NCBI RefSeq assembly: GCF_900116145.1
Contig: NZ_FPAB01000001.1
Span: forward strand, 434,001-498,000
From: Streptomyces harbinensis
GTDB taxonomy: Bacteria; Actinomycetota; Actinomycetes; Streptomycetales; Streptomycetaceae
Direction of reading: 5' to 3'
DNA length: 64,000 bases
Shown here piece by piece: positions 1 through 8,931 of this stretch (within the stretch, counting starts at the first letter, position 1; each line of letters opens with the position of its first letter). The translations under genes and the position numbers were made by a program. Under the pieces are notes generated by a model. That model saw only the letters and a program-made list of their open reading frames with translations, was not told the DNA's origin and did no database searches.

Positions 1-537
1 CGCCTCGACGACGAACACGTAGGCGGTGCGGCCCTCCAGGTCCTCGGTGCGGTCGTAGACGGCCGGCGCCTCGGTGGCGGTGGTCGGGTCCCAGAAGGTG
101 TAGTCCTTCTCCTCCGGCTCCAGCGGCCAGGAGATCACCAGCCCCTGGTGTTCCTCGGCGTCGCTGCCCTCGGGCACCGGGCTGTTCACCAGGTCGGTGC
201 GGTCCACGGACCAGCGGTGCGCGGTGCTGGACAGCTCGGAGCCGTCGGGACCGGCGACCGTGACGTCGTCGCTGACCACGGCGGTGCCGCCGTCGGTGTC
301 CACGACCTTGACGTGGCGCTCGACGGTGACCGGTATGTCGCTGAGGAACGCGTTGGCGACATCGCCCTGTTCGAGGGCGGCGGCGTTCAGCAGCGAGGCG
401 GTACCGGTGTACGCGAAGACGCTGTCGGTGTCGGAGGGGAGCTGGTGCACCTCCGGATAGACCGCGAATCGGGTGACCGCCGACGCGGCCACCAGTACGA
501 CGGCCGTTCCCGACAGAATCCAGGTGCTTTTCCGCAT
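1..537 (-). CDS. DUF3068 (PorA-family) membrane-anchored protein, 3' part cut by window edge
   Basis: The minus strand reads open from an ATG at 537 to the window edge, giving 179 residues. It starts MRKSTWILSGTAVVLVAASA, a signal-anchor helix. A beta-rich extracellular part follows, with motifs such as FAYTGTASLLN, VERHVKVVDTDGG and SWPLEPEEKDYTFWDPTT. This pattern is typical of actinobacterial DUF3068 proteins, which are called the porin PorA family in annotations. Their function is not settled, and nothing here shows pore formation. The C-terminal half, where the family usually has a second membrane helix, lies outside the window. The gene diverges from the sigma factor gene at 771, and tandem repeats at 622-643 lie between the two. 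Confidence 0.8.
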   Translation of the reverse strand, partial: MRKSTWILSGTAVVLVAASAVTRFAVYPEVHQLPSDTDSVFAYTGTASLLNAAALEQGDVANAFLSDIPVTVERHVKVVDTDGGTAVVSDDVTVAGPDGSELSSTAHRWSVDRTDLVNSPVPEGSDAEEHQGLVISWPLEPEEKDYTFWDPTTATEAPAVYDRTEDLEGRTAYVFVVEA

Positions 538-621
538 GGTTGTCTCCCGAAAGCAGGCGCGCACGACGATGTACGACAGCCCGGAGGCGGTGGCCGGGAA
601 ACCCCCCTGTGCCCACGTCCT

Positions 622-643
622 CCGGTCAACCGCCCGGTCAACC
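622..643. repeat. Tandem 10-bp direct repeat in a divergent intergenic region
   Basis: CCGGTCAACC occurs at 622-631 and again at 634-643, a 12-bp period. It lies between the divergent DUF3068 gene and the sigJ-like gene. On the minus strand each copy reads GGTTGACCGG and so contains TTGACC, a possible -35 element for the DUF3068 gene. The repeat could also be a regulator site. No inverted symmetry is obvious. Confidence 0.4.
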
Positions 644-770
644 TAGGGTTGTGGCAGTGAACCGTCAATAACATGGGCAGTACTCGCGGGTAACGGGTTG
701 GGCACGCGTCACAACCGGGCCGCGCGGCGGGTCAGCACGGGTGACGGTCGCGGCGCGAGGAGGACGGGCG

Positions 771-1643
771 ATGGACGGGCACGAGGAGCTGGCGGCACGG
801 TTCGAGGAGCACCGGCCGAGGCTGCGGGCCATGGCCCGGCGGATGCTCGGCTCGGCGGCGGAGGCCGAGGACGCCGTGCAGGAGGTGTGGCTGCGCGCCG
901 CGCGGGCGGGCGCGGCCGGGGTGGAGAATCTCGGCGGCTGGCTGACCACCATCACCGGCCGGGTCTGTCTGAATCTGCTGCGCTCGCGCGGGTCGCGGCC
1001 CGAGGAGCCGCTGCCCGAGGGGTACGAGCGGGCGGCGCCGCCCGCCGCCGGGCCGGCCACCGGGCCGGAGGAGGCGGCGCTGCTGGCGGACTCGGTGGGG
1101 GCCGCGCTGGTGGTGGTGCTGGAGACGCTGAGCCCGGCGGAGCGGCTGGCGTTCGTGCTGCACGACATGTTCGCGGTGCCGTACGAGGAGATCGCCCCGA
1201 TCGTGGGGCGCGGCGAGGCGGCGACGCGGCAGCTGGCCTCGCGGGCGCGGCGCCGGGTCAGGGGCGCGGACCCGGGCACCGGGGGCGGGGCGGCGGACGC
1301 CGGGCGGCGGGAGGTGGTCCGGGCGTTCCTGGCCGCCGCCCGGGAGGGGGATCTGGAGGGGCTGGTGGCGGTGCTGCACCCGGAGGTGGTGCTGCGCTCG
1401 GACGACGGGAGCGAGGTGCGCGGCGCCGCCCGGCTGGCGCGCGGCGCGTCCGCGTTCGCCGCGGCGTACGGCGGCGGACGTCCGGCGCTGGTGGACGGGC
1501 GGCTCGCGGCGGTCACCCGCTCCGGTGGCGGCGCGGTGGCGGTGGCGTTCTTCACCGTCGAGGACGGCCGGATCACCGCGATGGACACGGTCGGCGACCC
1601 GGTGCGGCTGGCGGCGATGGAAATGCGGCTGCTGGAGGACTGA
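771..1643 (+). CDS. SigJ-like ECF RNA polymerase sigma factor with C-terminal SnoaL-like domain
   Basis: The 290-residue protein has sigma-70 region 2 at about residues 8-75 (FEEHRPRLRAMARRMLGSAA, EDAVQEVWLRAA). Region 4 lies at about 115-165 (LSPAERLAFVLHDMFAVPYE followed by EIAPIVG). A SnoaL/NTF2-like extension follows from about 180 (VRAFLAAAREGDLEGLVAVL). This is the layout of SigJ/ECF41-type sigma factors, where the C-terminal domain modulates activity in place of a classical anti-sigma factor. The start is ATG 771 because GAGGAGGA at 757-764 is a strong ribosome site 6 nt upstream; an in-frame GTG at 741 lacks one. ECF41 genes often sit beside a small oxidoreductase or carboxymuconolactone decarboxylase gene. 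None is seen here, so the target genes are unknown. Confidence 0.88.
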   Translation: MDGHEELAARFEEHRPRLRAMARRMLGSAAEAEDAVQEVWLRAARAGAAGVENLGGWLTTITGRVCLNLLRSRGSRPEEPLPEGYERAAPPAAGPATGPEEAALLADSVGAALVVVLETLSPAERLAFVLHDMFAVPYEEIAPIVGRGEAATRQLASRARRRVRGADPGTGGGAADAGRREVVRAFLAAAREGDLEGLVAVLHPEVVLRSDDGSEVRGAARLARGASAFAAAYGGGRPALVDGRLAAVTRSGGGAVAVAFFTVEDGRITAMDTVGDPVRLAAMEMRLLED

Positions 1644-1665
1644 CCGGCTCCGTACACTGCCCGGC

Positions 1666-2154
1666 ATGATCACCCTGGAACCGCTGCGGGCGGAGCACGC
1701 GGAGGCGCTGCTGGCCTTCGAGCAGGAGAACCGGGCCTGGTTCGCCCGCTCGGTGCCGGACCGGGGCGACGCGTACTTCGCGGAGTTCGCCGACCGGCAC
1801 CGGGCGCTGCTGGCCGAGCAGGAGACGGGCGCCGTCCGCTTCCACGTGGTGCTGGGCGAGGGCGGTGAGCTGATCGGCCGGATCAATCTGGTGGACGTGG
1901 CCGGTGGCTCCGCCGAGCTGGGCTACCGGATCGGTGAGCGGGCGGCGGGCCGGGGCGTGGCCACGGCGGCGGTCGGCCAGGTGTGCCGGCTGGCGGCCGG
2001 CGCGTACGGTCTGGGCTCGCTCACCGCCCGCACCACGCGGGACAACGCGGCTTCCCGGGCGGTCCTCGGCCGCAGCGGGTTCACCGAGGTCGGTGCCACG
2101 GAGATCGGCGGGCAGCCGGGCATCCGCTACCGGCGCGCGCTGACGCGGCCCTGA
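1666..2154 (+). CDS. GNAT family N-acetyltransferase (RimJ/RimL type)
   Basis: The 162-residue protein begins MITLEPLRAEHAEALLAFEQ. The GNAT acetyl-CoA site is seen as ELGYRIGERAAGRGVATAAV (about 84-103), followed by LTARTTRDNAASRAVLGRSGF (core ARTTRDNAASRAVLGRSGF). The arrangement with an initial TxRLxLRPL-like strand is that of RimJ/RimL-type enzymes, which acetylate protein N-termini or small molecules. The substrate cannot be told from sequence. The gene starts 22 nt after the sigma factor stop, so the two may be co-transcribed. It converges on the ABC transporter gene across a hairpin at 2166-2202. Confidence 0.88.
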   Translation: MITLEPLRAEHAEALLAFEQENRAWFARSVPDRGDAYFAEFADRHRALLAEQETGAVRFHVVLGEGGELIGRINLVDVAGGSAELGYRIGERAAGRGVATAAVGQVCRLAAGAYGLGSLTARTTRDNAASRAVLGRSGFTEVGATEIGGQPGIRYRRALTRP

Positions 2155-2165
2155 CCGCCCAGCGG

Positions 2166-2202
2166 GGCGGGCCGGCGCCCCTTTCCGGGTTGCCGGCCCG
2201 CC
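2166..2202. terminator. Bidirectional GC-rich hairpin terminator
   Basis: GGCGGGCCGGC (2166-2176) pairs perfectly with GCCGGCCCGCC (2192-2202) around a 15-nt loop. It lies between the convergent GNAT gene (stop 2154) and ABC transporter gene (stop 2208). There is no U tract, as is usual in Streptomyces. Confidence 0.6.
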
Positions 2203-2207
2203 GGCCG

Positions 2208-3974
2208 TCAGGTGAGCTGGCCGCGCTGGAGGCCGGCGTACGCGCCGCCGTGCGCCAGCAGTTCCTCGTGGGTGCCGATCTCGGCGATGCCGCCGTCGCG
2301 CATCACCACGATGCGGTCGGCGTTGCGCACCGTGGACAGCCGGTGCGCGACCACGAAGGTGGTGCGGCCAGCGACCAGCCGGCCCAGCGCCTCTTGGACC
2401 AGCGCCTCGGAGCGGGTGTCGAGCGCCGAGGTGGCCTCGTCCAGGATGAGCACCCGCGGGTTGCGGATCAGGGCGCGCGCGATGGCGAGCCGCTGCCGCT
2501 GCCCGCCGGAGAGCCGGCCGCCGCTCTCGCCGACGACCGCGTCCAGGCCGCCGGGCATCCGCTCGACGAACTCCAGGGCGTTGGCGTCGCGCAGGGCGGC
2601 CCGGACGGCGTCGTCGTCGACGTCGTCCATGCCGTAGGCGACGTTCTCCCGGATGGTGCCCTCGAACAGGATCGACTCCTGCGGGACGACGGAGACGAAA
2701 CGCCGGTAGGTGCGCAGGTCGAGGGTGTTCATGTCGGCGCCGTCCAGCAGCAGCCGGCCGCTGGTGGGCCGGATGAAGCCGATGACGAGGTTGAGGACGG
2801 TGGACTTGCCGGCCCCCGAGGCGCCGACCAGCGCGATGGTCTCGCCCGGCCGGACGGAGAGGGAGAAGTCGCGCACCGAGGGCCGTTCGGCCTCCTCGTA
2901 GTGGAACCCGGTGTTCTCGAACTCGATCGCCCCGCCCACCTCGGTGACGACGGTCTTGCCCTCGTTGTCCTCCAGGGCGGGCGCCTGGAGGACCTCACCG
3001 ACCGAGCGCACCGACTCCAGGCCCTTGGTGATGACCGGGGCCAGCCCCATCAGGGTGGTGGTGGAGTTGGTGAGGGTGGTGAGGAACGCGCTGAGCATCA
3101 CCACGTCGCCGGCCGTCAGATCCCACACCTCGTAGTAGGCGATGAGCGCGGAGCCGGTGAGGAAGAGCACTCCGAGGGCGTTGAGGAAGACCCAGGCCAG
3201 TGAGGCGAACCGGCCGTTCAGCAGGTCCAGGCGCAGTCCGGAGCGCAGCACGTTGCCCAGGGTGTGGTCCATGCGGCGCAGCGCGCTGGGCTCCAGGCCG
3301 TGGGCGCGGGTGACGGAGATGAGCCGGGTCATCTCGGTGACGCGGGAGGAGAGGTTCTCCACCTCGTGCCGGAACTCCTCGTTGTGGGTGCGCAGCCGGG
3401 TGCGCAACCGCATCACCAGCAGGGCGGCGACGGGCACCACGATGAGGAAGACCGGGAGGAACTCGGGGGTGCGGATGCCGATGATGACCAGGCCGCCGAC
3501 GAGGACGGTGATGGCGCCGAGGCCGGTGTCCGAGGATTGCTGCACCATCTGTTCGATGGTCTCGACGTCGCGCACCACCTTGGCCTGGAGCACACCGGCG
3601 CTGATCCGGGAGTGGTAGCCGATGGACAGCTGTTGCATCCGGGTGCACAGGGCGGAGCGGACCGCGGTGCCGACCCGGCGGATGCTGCCGTACAGCAGCC
3701 GGACGTAGAGCAGGTGCAGCGGCGGGTTGATGATCAGGATGATCATGACGACGCCGGCGCTGCTCCACAGCTGGCTGATGGGCAGGTGCTGCACCACGGT
3801 GTCGACGATGGCGGCGGTGACCAGGGGCAGCAGCCAGACGGGGCTGTGCTTGACGACGAAGACGAAGAGGGCGCCGGCGATCCGGTGGCGGCTGCCGCGG
3901 AAGAGATAGGCGAGGGTTCGTACGGGGTGTTCGCCACGGTAGTGGTGGTCGAGCGGCCCTTCGGGCGTTGCCAT
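2208..3974 (-). CDS. ABC exporter half-transporter (fused permease and ATPase)
   Basis: The 588-residue protein has an N-terminal six-helix exporter domain (about 30-320; for example LFVFVVKHSPVWLLPLVTAA). A C-terminal nucleotide-binding domain carries Walker A GASGAGKST, signature LSGGQRQRLAIARAL and Walker B VLILDEATSALD, followed by the H-loop VVAHRLST. It would act as a homodimer or heterodimer in the plasma membrane. The cargo (lipid, drug or peptide) is unknown, since no biosynthetic neighbour points to one. The start is ATG 3974 (MATPEGPLDHHYRG), which has GGAGG about 11 nt upstream; a longer reading to 4022 has no support. The gene stands alone on this strand, diverging from the XRE regulator. 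Confidence 0.9.
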   Translation of the reverse strand: MATPEGPLDHHYRGEHPVRTLAYLFRGSRHRIAGALFVFVVKHSPVWLLPLVTAAIVDTVVQHLPISQLWSSAGVVMIILIINPPLHLLYVRLLYGSIRRVGTAVRSALCTRMQQLSIGYHSRISAGVLQAKVVRDVETIEQMVQQSSDTGLGAITVLVGGLVIIGIRTPEFLPVFLIVVPVAALLVMRLRTRLRTHNEEFRHEVENLSSRVTEMTRLISVTRAHGLEPSALRRMDHTLGNVLRSGLRLDLLNGRFASLAWVFLNALGVLFLTGSALIAYYEVWDLTAGDVVMLSAFLTTLTNSTTTLMGLAPVITKGLESVRSVGEVLQAPALEDNEGKTVVTEVGGAIEFENTGFHYEEAERPSVRDFSLSVRPGETIALVGASGAGKSTVLNLVIGFIRPTSGRLLLDGADMNTLDLRTYRRFVSVVPQESILFEGTIRENVAYGMDDVDDDAVRAALRDANALEFVERMPGGLDAVVGESGGRLSGGQRQRLAIARALIRNPRVLILDEATSALDTRSEALVQEALGRLVAGRTTFVVAHRLSTVRNADRIVVMRDGGIAEIGTHEELLAHGGAYAGLQRGQLT

Positions 3975-4103
3975 GCGGGAGGTTCCTCCGAACCTGGGCA
4001 GGGTCTCAGCAAGCCGTAGCAAGCGCTTTCCGACGGGACTCTACCCGCCCCGCCCCGCACTCGACAGGGCGTTTCGGAGGGCGGTCGGAGGCACGGCGCT
4101 TTT

Positions 4104-4134
4104 GCCTGTGGGACAAGAAATTTGCCTCACAGGC
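4104..4134. promoter_or_regulatory. Inverted repeat, candidate operator for the XRE-cupin regulator
   Basis: GCCTGTG (4104-4110) and CACAGGC (4128-4134) form a perfect 7-bp inverted repeat with a 17-nt spacer. TTTGCCT also recurs directly at 4101 and 4121. The patch is locally AT-rich and ends 23 nt before the regulator start at 4158, between that gene and the divergent ABC exporter. Autoregulation by the downstream HTH protein is an inference from position. Confidence 0.45.
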
Positions 4135-4157
4135 GAAGCGCTGCTTCGATCGGAGCC

Positions 4158-4757
4158 ATGACACCCGAGCTGCCCGCCATGGCGCCCCGGCTGCGCGACC
4201 TGCGCACCCGGGCCGGGCTGACCCTGGAGGCGGCGGCGAGCCGGGCCGGCCTGTCCCCCGCCCATCTCTCCCGGCTGGAGACCGGCGGCCGGCAGCCCTC
4301 GCTGCCGATGCTGCTGGCGCTGGCCAGGATCTACGGTACGACGGTCGCCGAGCTGCTGGGCGAGGTTCCCGCCACCGCCGACCCGGTCACCCGGGGCGGC
4401 GGCCCGGGGGCGCGCGAGGCGGACGGCTGGACGTACTGGCCGGCCGGCGGGCCCTCCCGCGCCATGCAGGCGCTGCGGGTCCAGGTCCCGTACGGCGGCG
4501 GCCAGGACGATCTGGTGCGGGTCCACCCGGGCGAGGAGTGGCTGTACGTGCTCGGCGGCCGGCTGCGGCTGGCCCTCGGCGAGTCCGTCCAGCTGCTGGA
4601 GCCCGGCGACAGCGCGCACTTCGACTCGCTCACCCCGCACCGGATCGGCGCCGCCGGCCCGGAGGGCGTCCAGCTGCTGTTCGTCCACACCCTGCTGCGC
4701 AGCGGGGCCACCCAGCTGTGCCTGGGCGGTAACGGAAGGGAGGCCGTCCGGCCATGA
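4158..4757 (+). CDS. XRE-family transcriptional regulator with cupin domain
   Basis: The 199-residue protein has an N-terminal XRE helix-turn-helix at about residues 8-65 (LRDLRTRAGLTLEAAASRAG, LSPAHLSRLETGGRQPSLPM). A cupin_2 beta barrel follows from about 105 (VHPGEEWLYVLGGRLRLALG, LLEPGDSAHFDSLTPHRI). Such proteins sense a small ligand in the cupin pocket and control nearby genes. The start is ATG 4158, preceded by GGAG; a longer frame from 4122 would overlap the operator-like repeat. The stop overlaps the ATG of a 53-residue membrane protein gene by 4 nt, indicating translational coupling. The ligand is unknown. Confidence 0.88.
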   Translation: MTPELPAMAPRLRDLRTRAGLTLEAAASRAGLSPAHLSRLETGGRQPSLPMLLALARIYGTTVAELLGEVPATADPVTRGGGPGAREADGWTYWPAGGPSRAMQALRVQVPYGGGQDDLVRVHPGEEWLYVLGGRLRLALGESVQLLEPGDSAHFDSLTPHRIGAAGPEGVQLLFVHTLLRSGATQLCLGGNGREAVRP

Positions 4758-4915
4758 CCGACGGTGAACGTCACGACCAGCCGGAGCAGGTGAAGAAGAA
4801 GGGCAGCGAGCTGCCGCCCGGGTTCCTCCCCCGGTTCTTCCTCTACGGCGTGCTGGGCCATCTCGTGGTGGGCCTGATCTTCCTGATGATCTGGGCGGGT
4901 TCCCGCGCCCAGTAG
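4754..4915 (+). CDS. Small single-pass membrane protein (DUF6126-like)
   Basis: The 53-residue protein has a charged N-terminal third rich in Asp, Glu and Lys (MTDGERHDQPEQVKKKGSEL). One hydrophobic helix follows (FFLYGVLGHLVVGLIFLMIW) and a short tail AGSRAQ. The ATG lies inside the stop of the XRE-cupin gene (ATGA), so translation is probably coupled. From memory, small proteins of this type (DUF6126) sit next to XRE-cupin regulators in Streptomyces, which supports a partner or downstream effector role. The function is unknown. Confidence 0.75.
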   Translation: MTDGERHDQPEQVKKKGSELPPGFLPRFFLYGVLGHLVVGLIFLMIWAGSRAQ

Positions 4916-5029
4916 CCGGCGCCCCGCCCGCGAGCGACGCGTCCCGTCCGGCATGCGAACGGGGTGTCCAGCGAGCGGGCACAGCGCTTAGGCTGGCTCC
5001 GCAGCTGGTTCGCCCTGCCCGCCAGGCAG

Positions 5030-5200
5030 ACGCGTCGCAAGAGGGAACCCGGTGGGAATCCGGGACTGCCCCGCAGCGGTGAGCGGGAACGACCGCCGTC
5101 ATACGCACTGGAGCCACCCGGCCCCGGGAAGCGACGGCCACTAGGACAGCTCGTCATCCGACGGGAAACGCCCGCGAGTCCGAAGACCTGCCACTGCCCG
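5030..5200 (+). promoter_or_regulatory. Cobalamin riboswitch upstream of metE
   Basis: The 453-nt gap 4916-5368 is mostly this leader. Conserved cobalamin aptamer elements are visible in order: the core AAGAGGGAACCCGGTGGGAA (5039-5058), then ATCCGGGACTGCCCCGCAGC leading into GGTGAGCGGGAA, and the B12-box region GAGTCCGAAGACCTGCCACTG ending at 5196 (AGACCTGCCACTG at its 3' end). GC-rich complementary stretches (5197-5217) and the palindrome GGTCACCGGTGACC (5216-5229) follow and could form the expression platform. The metE start is 140 nt further on. By analogy with known metE riboswitches, cobalamin binding should lower metE expression. Aptamer edges are approximate. Confidence 0.93.
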
Positions 5201-5368
5201 CGCGCACCCGCGCGCGGTCACCGGTGACCTTCGAGGGCGGGTCGGCGTCACGCGGCAGGCGGTCGGCACAGCGGGATCATCCCGTGTCCCTCCGTCCGGC
5301 GGCGATCGCCTCTTCGCGCCCCCGTTGAGCCATCGGTCATCGGAGTGAGACTCGCGAAGGAGAGTTCC

Positions 5369-7693
5369 GTGACCGCACAGTCCGCAGCCGCGGCAGCACG
5401 GGCGACCGTGTACGGCGTACCCCGGCAGGGCCCGGGCCGAGAGCTGAAGAAGGCCGTCGAGGGCTACTGGAAGGGCCGTGTCGACGCCGCCGCACTGCAC
5501 CGCACCGCGCAGCAACTGCGCCGCGACAACTGGCAGTGGCTGGCCGAGGCCGGCATCCACGAGGTGCCCACCGGTGACTTCTCGTACTACGACCATGTGC
5601 TGGACACCAGCGTCATGGTCGGCGCCGTTCCGGCCCGGCACCGTGCGGCGGTCGACGCCGACCCGCTGGACGGGTACTTCGCGATGGCCCGCGGCAACCA
5701 GGAGGTGGCGCCGCTGGAGATGACCAAGTGGTTCGACACCAACTACCACTACCTGGTGCCCGAGCTGGGGCCCGACACCGTCTTCCGGGCCGACTCGCGC
5801 GCGCAGGTGGCGCAGTTCTCCGAGGCGCTGGCGCTCGGGCACACCGCCCGGCCGGTGCTGGTCGGCCCGGTCACCTTCCTGCTGCTGGCCAAGCCCGCGC
5901 CGGGGGTCGCCCCCGACTTCGAGCCGCTGACGCTGCTGGACCGGCTGCTGCCGGTGTACGCCGAGGTGCTGGCCGATCTGCGGGCCGCCGGGGCGCGGTG
6001 GGTGCAGCTGGACGAGCCGGCGCTGGTCGCCGACCGCACGCCCGCCGAACTGAACGCCGCCGCCCGCGCCTACCGCGACCTGGGCGCCCTCACCGACCGG
6101 CCGCAGCTGCTGGTGGCCTCCTACTTCGACCGGCTCGGCGAGGCGCTGCCGGTGCTGGCGAAGGCGCCCGTGGAGGGTCTGGCGCTGGACTTCACCGGCC
6201 CGGCGGCGGCGAACCTGCCGGACCTGGCCGCGGCGGGCGGGCTGCCCGGCAAGCGGCTGGTGGCCGGGGTGGTCAACGGCCGCAATGTGTGGATCAACGA
6301 CCTCGGCGCCTCGCTCAGCACGCTCGGCACCCTGCTCGGGCTGGCGGACCGGGTCGATGTGGCGGCCTCCTGCTCGCTGCTGCACGTGCCGCTGGACGCC
6401 GCCGCCGAGCGGGACATCGATCCGCAGCTGGCGCGCTGGCTGGCCTTCGCCCGGCAGAAGGCGGAGGAACTGGTCACCCTGGCCCGCGGTCTGGGCGAGG
6501 GCACCGGCGCGATCACCGCGCGGCTGGCGGCCAACCGCGCCGACCTCGCCTCGCGGGCCAACTCGCCGCTCGCGCACGACCCGGCGGTACGGGCCCGTAC
6601 CGCCGCCGTGACCGATGCCGACCACCGCCGCTCGCAGCCGTACCCCGACCGGGCGGCGGCGCAGCACGACCGGCTCGGGCTGCCGCTGCTGCCGGTCACC
6701 ACCATCGGGTCTTTCCCGCAGACCGGCGAACTGCGCACCGCGCGCGCCGATCTGCGCGCCGGGCGGATCGATGAGGCGGCGTACGAGGAGCGGATCGCGG
6801 CCGAGATCCACGAGGTGATCGGCTTCCAGGAGCGGGCCGGGCTCGATGTGCTGGTGCACGGGGAGCCGGAGCGCAACGACATGGTGCAGTACTTCGCGGA
6901 GCAGCTGACCGGGGCGCTGACCACCCGGCACGGCTGGGTGCAGTCGTACGGCACCCGGTACGTCCGGCCGCCGATCCTGGCCGGGGACATCGCCCGCCCC
7001 GAGCCGATGACGGTGCGCTGGACCCGGTACGCGCAGTCGCTGACGGAGCGTCCGGTGAAGGGCATGCTGACCGGCCCGGTGACGATGCTGGCCTGGTCCT
7101 TCGTCCGGGACGACCAGCCGCGCGCGGAGACCGCCCGGCAGATGGCGCTGGCGCTGCGGGACGAGGTGCTCGACCTGGAGGCGGCGGGCAGTTCGGTGAT
7201 CCAGGTGGACGAGCCGGCGCTGCGCGAGACGCTGCCGCTGCGGGAGGCGGGGCGTGCGGAGTACCTGGCGTGGGCGACGGAGGCGTTCCGGCTGACGACG
7301 GCCGGGGTACGGCCGGACACCCAGATCCACACGCACATGTGCTACGCCGAGTTCGGTGACATCCTGCGGGCGATCGACGAGCTGGACGCGGATGTGATCA
7401 GCCTGGAGGCGGCCCGTTCGCACATGCAGGTGGCGGACGAGCTGGGTGCGGCCGGGTATCCGCGCGAGGTCGGCCCCGGCGTGTACGACATCCACTCGCC
7501 GCGGGTGCCGGACGCGACGGAGGTGGCGGCGCTGCTGCGCAAGGGTCTGTCGGCGATTCCGGCCGAGCGGCTGTGGGTGAACCCGGACTGCGGTCTGAAG
7601 ACCCGGGGCTGGCCGGAGGTCCGGGCCGCGCTGGAGAACCTGGTGACGGCGGCCCGTGAGGTGCGTGAGGGGCTGCCGGTGACGGGCGCCTGA
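5369..7693 (+). CDS. metE: 5-methyltetrahydropteroyltriglutamate-homocysteine S-methyltransferase (cobalamin-independent methionine synthase)
   Basis: The 774-residue protein is full length for MetE, with two (beta/alpha)8 barrels. It transfers the methyl group from 5-methyl-tetrahydrofolate polyglutamate to homocysteine in the cytoplasm without B12. Visible motifs include the N-terminal folate region ([20 protein letters not shown]), the second-barrel start [20 protein letters not shown] and the zinc site with H and C in [11 protein letters not shown] plus the Cys of [28 protein letters not shown] is the homocysteine-binding stretch. The start is GTG 5369 after AAGGAGAG (5358-5364 region); there is no ATG nearby. 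The gene stands alone behind a cobalamin riboswitch, so it is the B12-sparing methionine synthase. A B12-dependent MetH is expected elsewhere in the genome. Confidence 0.97.
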   Translation: MTAQSAAAAARATVYGVPRQGPGRELKKAVEGYWKGRVDAAALHRTAQQLRRDNWQWLAEAGIHEVPTGDFSYYDHVLDTSVMVGAVPARHRAAVDADPLDGYFAMARGNQEVAPLEMTKWFDTNYHYLVPELGPDTVFRADSRAQVAQFSEALALGHTARPVLVGPVTFLLLAKPAPGVAPDFEPLTLLDRLLPVYAEVLADLRAAGARWVQLDEPALVADRTPAELNAAARAYRDLGALTDRPQLLVASYFDRLGEALPVLAKAPVEGLALDFTGPAAANLPDLAAAGGLPGKRLVAGVVNGRNVWINDLGASLSTLGTLLGLADRVDVAASCSLLHVPLDAAAERDIDPQLARWLAFARQKAEELVTLARGLGEGTGAITARLAANRADLASRANSPLAHDPAVRARTAAVTDADHRRSQPYPDRAAAQHDRLGLPLLPVTTIGSFPQTGELRTARADLRAGRIDEAAYEERIAAEIHEVIGFQERAGLDVLVHGEPERNDMVQYFAEQLTGALTTRHGWVQSYGTRYVRPPILAGDIARPEPMTVRWTRYAQSLTERPVKGMLTGPVTMLAWSFVRDDQPRAETARQMALALRDEVLDLEAAGSSVIQVDEPALRETLPLREAGRAEYLAWATEAFRLTTAGVRPDTQIHTHMCYAEFGDILRAIDELDADVISLEAARSHMQVADELGAAGYPREVGPGVYDIHSPRVPDATEVAALLRKGLSAIPAERLWVNPDCGLKTRGWPEVRAALENLVTAAREVREGLPVTGA

Positions 7694-7711
7694 CGGGCAT
7701 GCGGTGACCGG

Positions 7712-7763
7712 CCGGGGCCGGTGGGCGGGAGACGGTGTTCCGGTGTCCGCCCGCCGGCCCCGG
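7712..7763 (+). terminator. metE transcription terminator
   Basis: CCGGGGCCGGTGGGCGG (7712-7728) pairs with CCGCCCGCCGGCCCCGG (7747-7763) in a 17-bp stem with one G-U pair and an 18-nt loop. It begins 18 nt past the metE stop. Confidence 0.7.
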
Positions 7764-7971
7764 TGCGGGTCCGGCGCCGGTACGGGTCCTGGCGGGTACG
7801 CGCTCGGCTGCGGAGCGGCACGCGCAGTGTTGGCGTGCCGGTCGTCTGCCGGTCACGAAGGTGTGGTGCGACGGTCGTGCTGGACGCGCGTAGCACGGCG
7901 CTGTGGGTGGCAGGATCACGACAACGTGCGTCCGCGTCGCGGACCGTTCCCCTCCCGCGAGAGGCCCCCAC

Positions 7972-8808
7972 ATGTCCGATCCCGCCCCCACCTCCACCGC
8001 CCCGGCCCCGCTGCCCGCCCGCGCCGGTGCCATACGCTTCCGCCGGGTGCTGCTGCCGGGCGCCGTCGCCACCGCGCTCGCGGCGGTCCTGCTCGCCCCG
8101 CTGCCGCAGGCCACCGCCGCCGACGACGCCTACTACCAGGATGCGCAGGGCAAGACCGGCGCCCCGCTGAAGCAGGCCCTGCACGCCATCATCAGCGAAG
8201 ACACCACCCAGCTGACGTACTCCCAGGTGTGGGAGGCGCTCAAGGTCACCGACGCCGATCCGGCCCGGCCCGGCAACGTGGTGCTCCTGTACAGCGGCAT
8301 CTCCCGCAGCGCCTCCAGCAACGGCGGCAACACCGGCCAGTGGAACCGCGAACACGTCTGGCCGCAGTCGCACGGCGGTTTCGGCACCGCCCCGGGCCCC
8401 GGCACGGATCTGCACCATCTGCGGCCCGAGGACGTGCAGGTCAACAGCGCACGCGGCAACAAGGACTTCGACGAGGGCGGCAGCCCGGTCGCCAACGCCC
8501 CGGGCAACTACACCGACGCCGACTCCTGGGAGCCCCGGGACGCGGTCAAGGGCGATGTGGCGCGCATGGTGTTCTACATGGCGGTGCGCTACGAGGGCGG
8601 CGACGGCTTCGCCGACCTGGAGCTGAACGACACGGCGGGCAACGGCAGTGTGCCCTACCTCGGCCGGCTCTCCGTCCTGAAGGAGTGGCACGAGCAGGAC
8701 CCGCCGGACGCGGCGGAGAAGCGGCGCAACGACGTGATCTTCGAGGACTACCAGAACAACCGCAACCCGTTCATCGACCACCCGGAGTGGGTCGAGGCCA
8801 TCTGGTGA
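7972..8808 (+). CDS. Secreted endonuclease I family nuclease
   Basis: The 278-residue protein has a Sec-type signal: a basic RFRR stretch, then [20 protein letters not shown], with likely cleavage after AQATAA. The mature part matches endonuclease I (EndA/NucM, beta-beta-alpha-metal fold). Key motifs are [13 protein letters not shown] with the metal/catalytic His, [20 protein letters not shown] and [10 protein letters not shown]. These enzymes cut DNA, sometimes RNA, outside the cell with Mg2+ or Ca2+. A role in scavenging nucleotides or degrading environmental DNA is plausible. The start is ATG 7972 (MSDPAPTS). An in-frame start at 7903 would add 23 residues that do not look like a signal. 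The gene is single and followed by a hairpin at 8816. Confidence 0.9.
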   Translation: MSDPAPTSTAPAPLPARAGAIRFRRVLLPGAVATALAAVLLAPLPQATAADDAYYQDAQGKTGAPLKQALHAIISEDTTQLTYSQVWEALKVTDADPARPGNVVLLYSGISRSASSNGGNTGQWNREHVWPQSHGGFGTAPGPGTDLHHLRPEDVQVNSARGNKDFDEGGSPVANAPGNYTDADSWEPRDAVKGDVARMVFYMAVRYEGGDGFADLELNDTAGNGSVPYLGRLSVLKEWHEQDPPDAAEKRRNDVIFEDYQNNRNPFIDHPEWVEAIW

Positions 8809-8815
8809 GCCGGGG

Positions 8816-8861
8816 CCCGGCGGCGGACCCGGTACGACACCCGTACCGCCCGGCCGCCGGG
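8816..8861 (+). terminator. Nested hairpin terminator after the nuclease gene
   Basis: CCCGGCGG (8816-8823) pairs with CCGCCGGG (8854-8861), enclosing a second hairpin GGTACG (8831-8836) / CGTACC (8842-8847). It starts 8 nt past the nuclease stop. Confidence 0.6.
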
Positions 8862-8931
8862 TCTCCTCCCCCGCGCGGCCGACCGGTGCCGGCCCTGGTG
8901 AACCGTCGAACGGGCGTGGAATCATGACGTC

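Noticed and set aside
5141..7495. 784-codon minus-strand frame opposite metE
   Set aside because: Shadow of metE; it would also run through the riboswitch.
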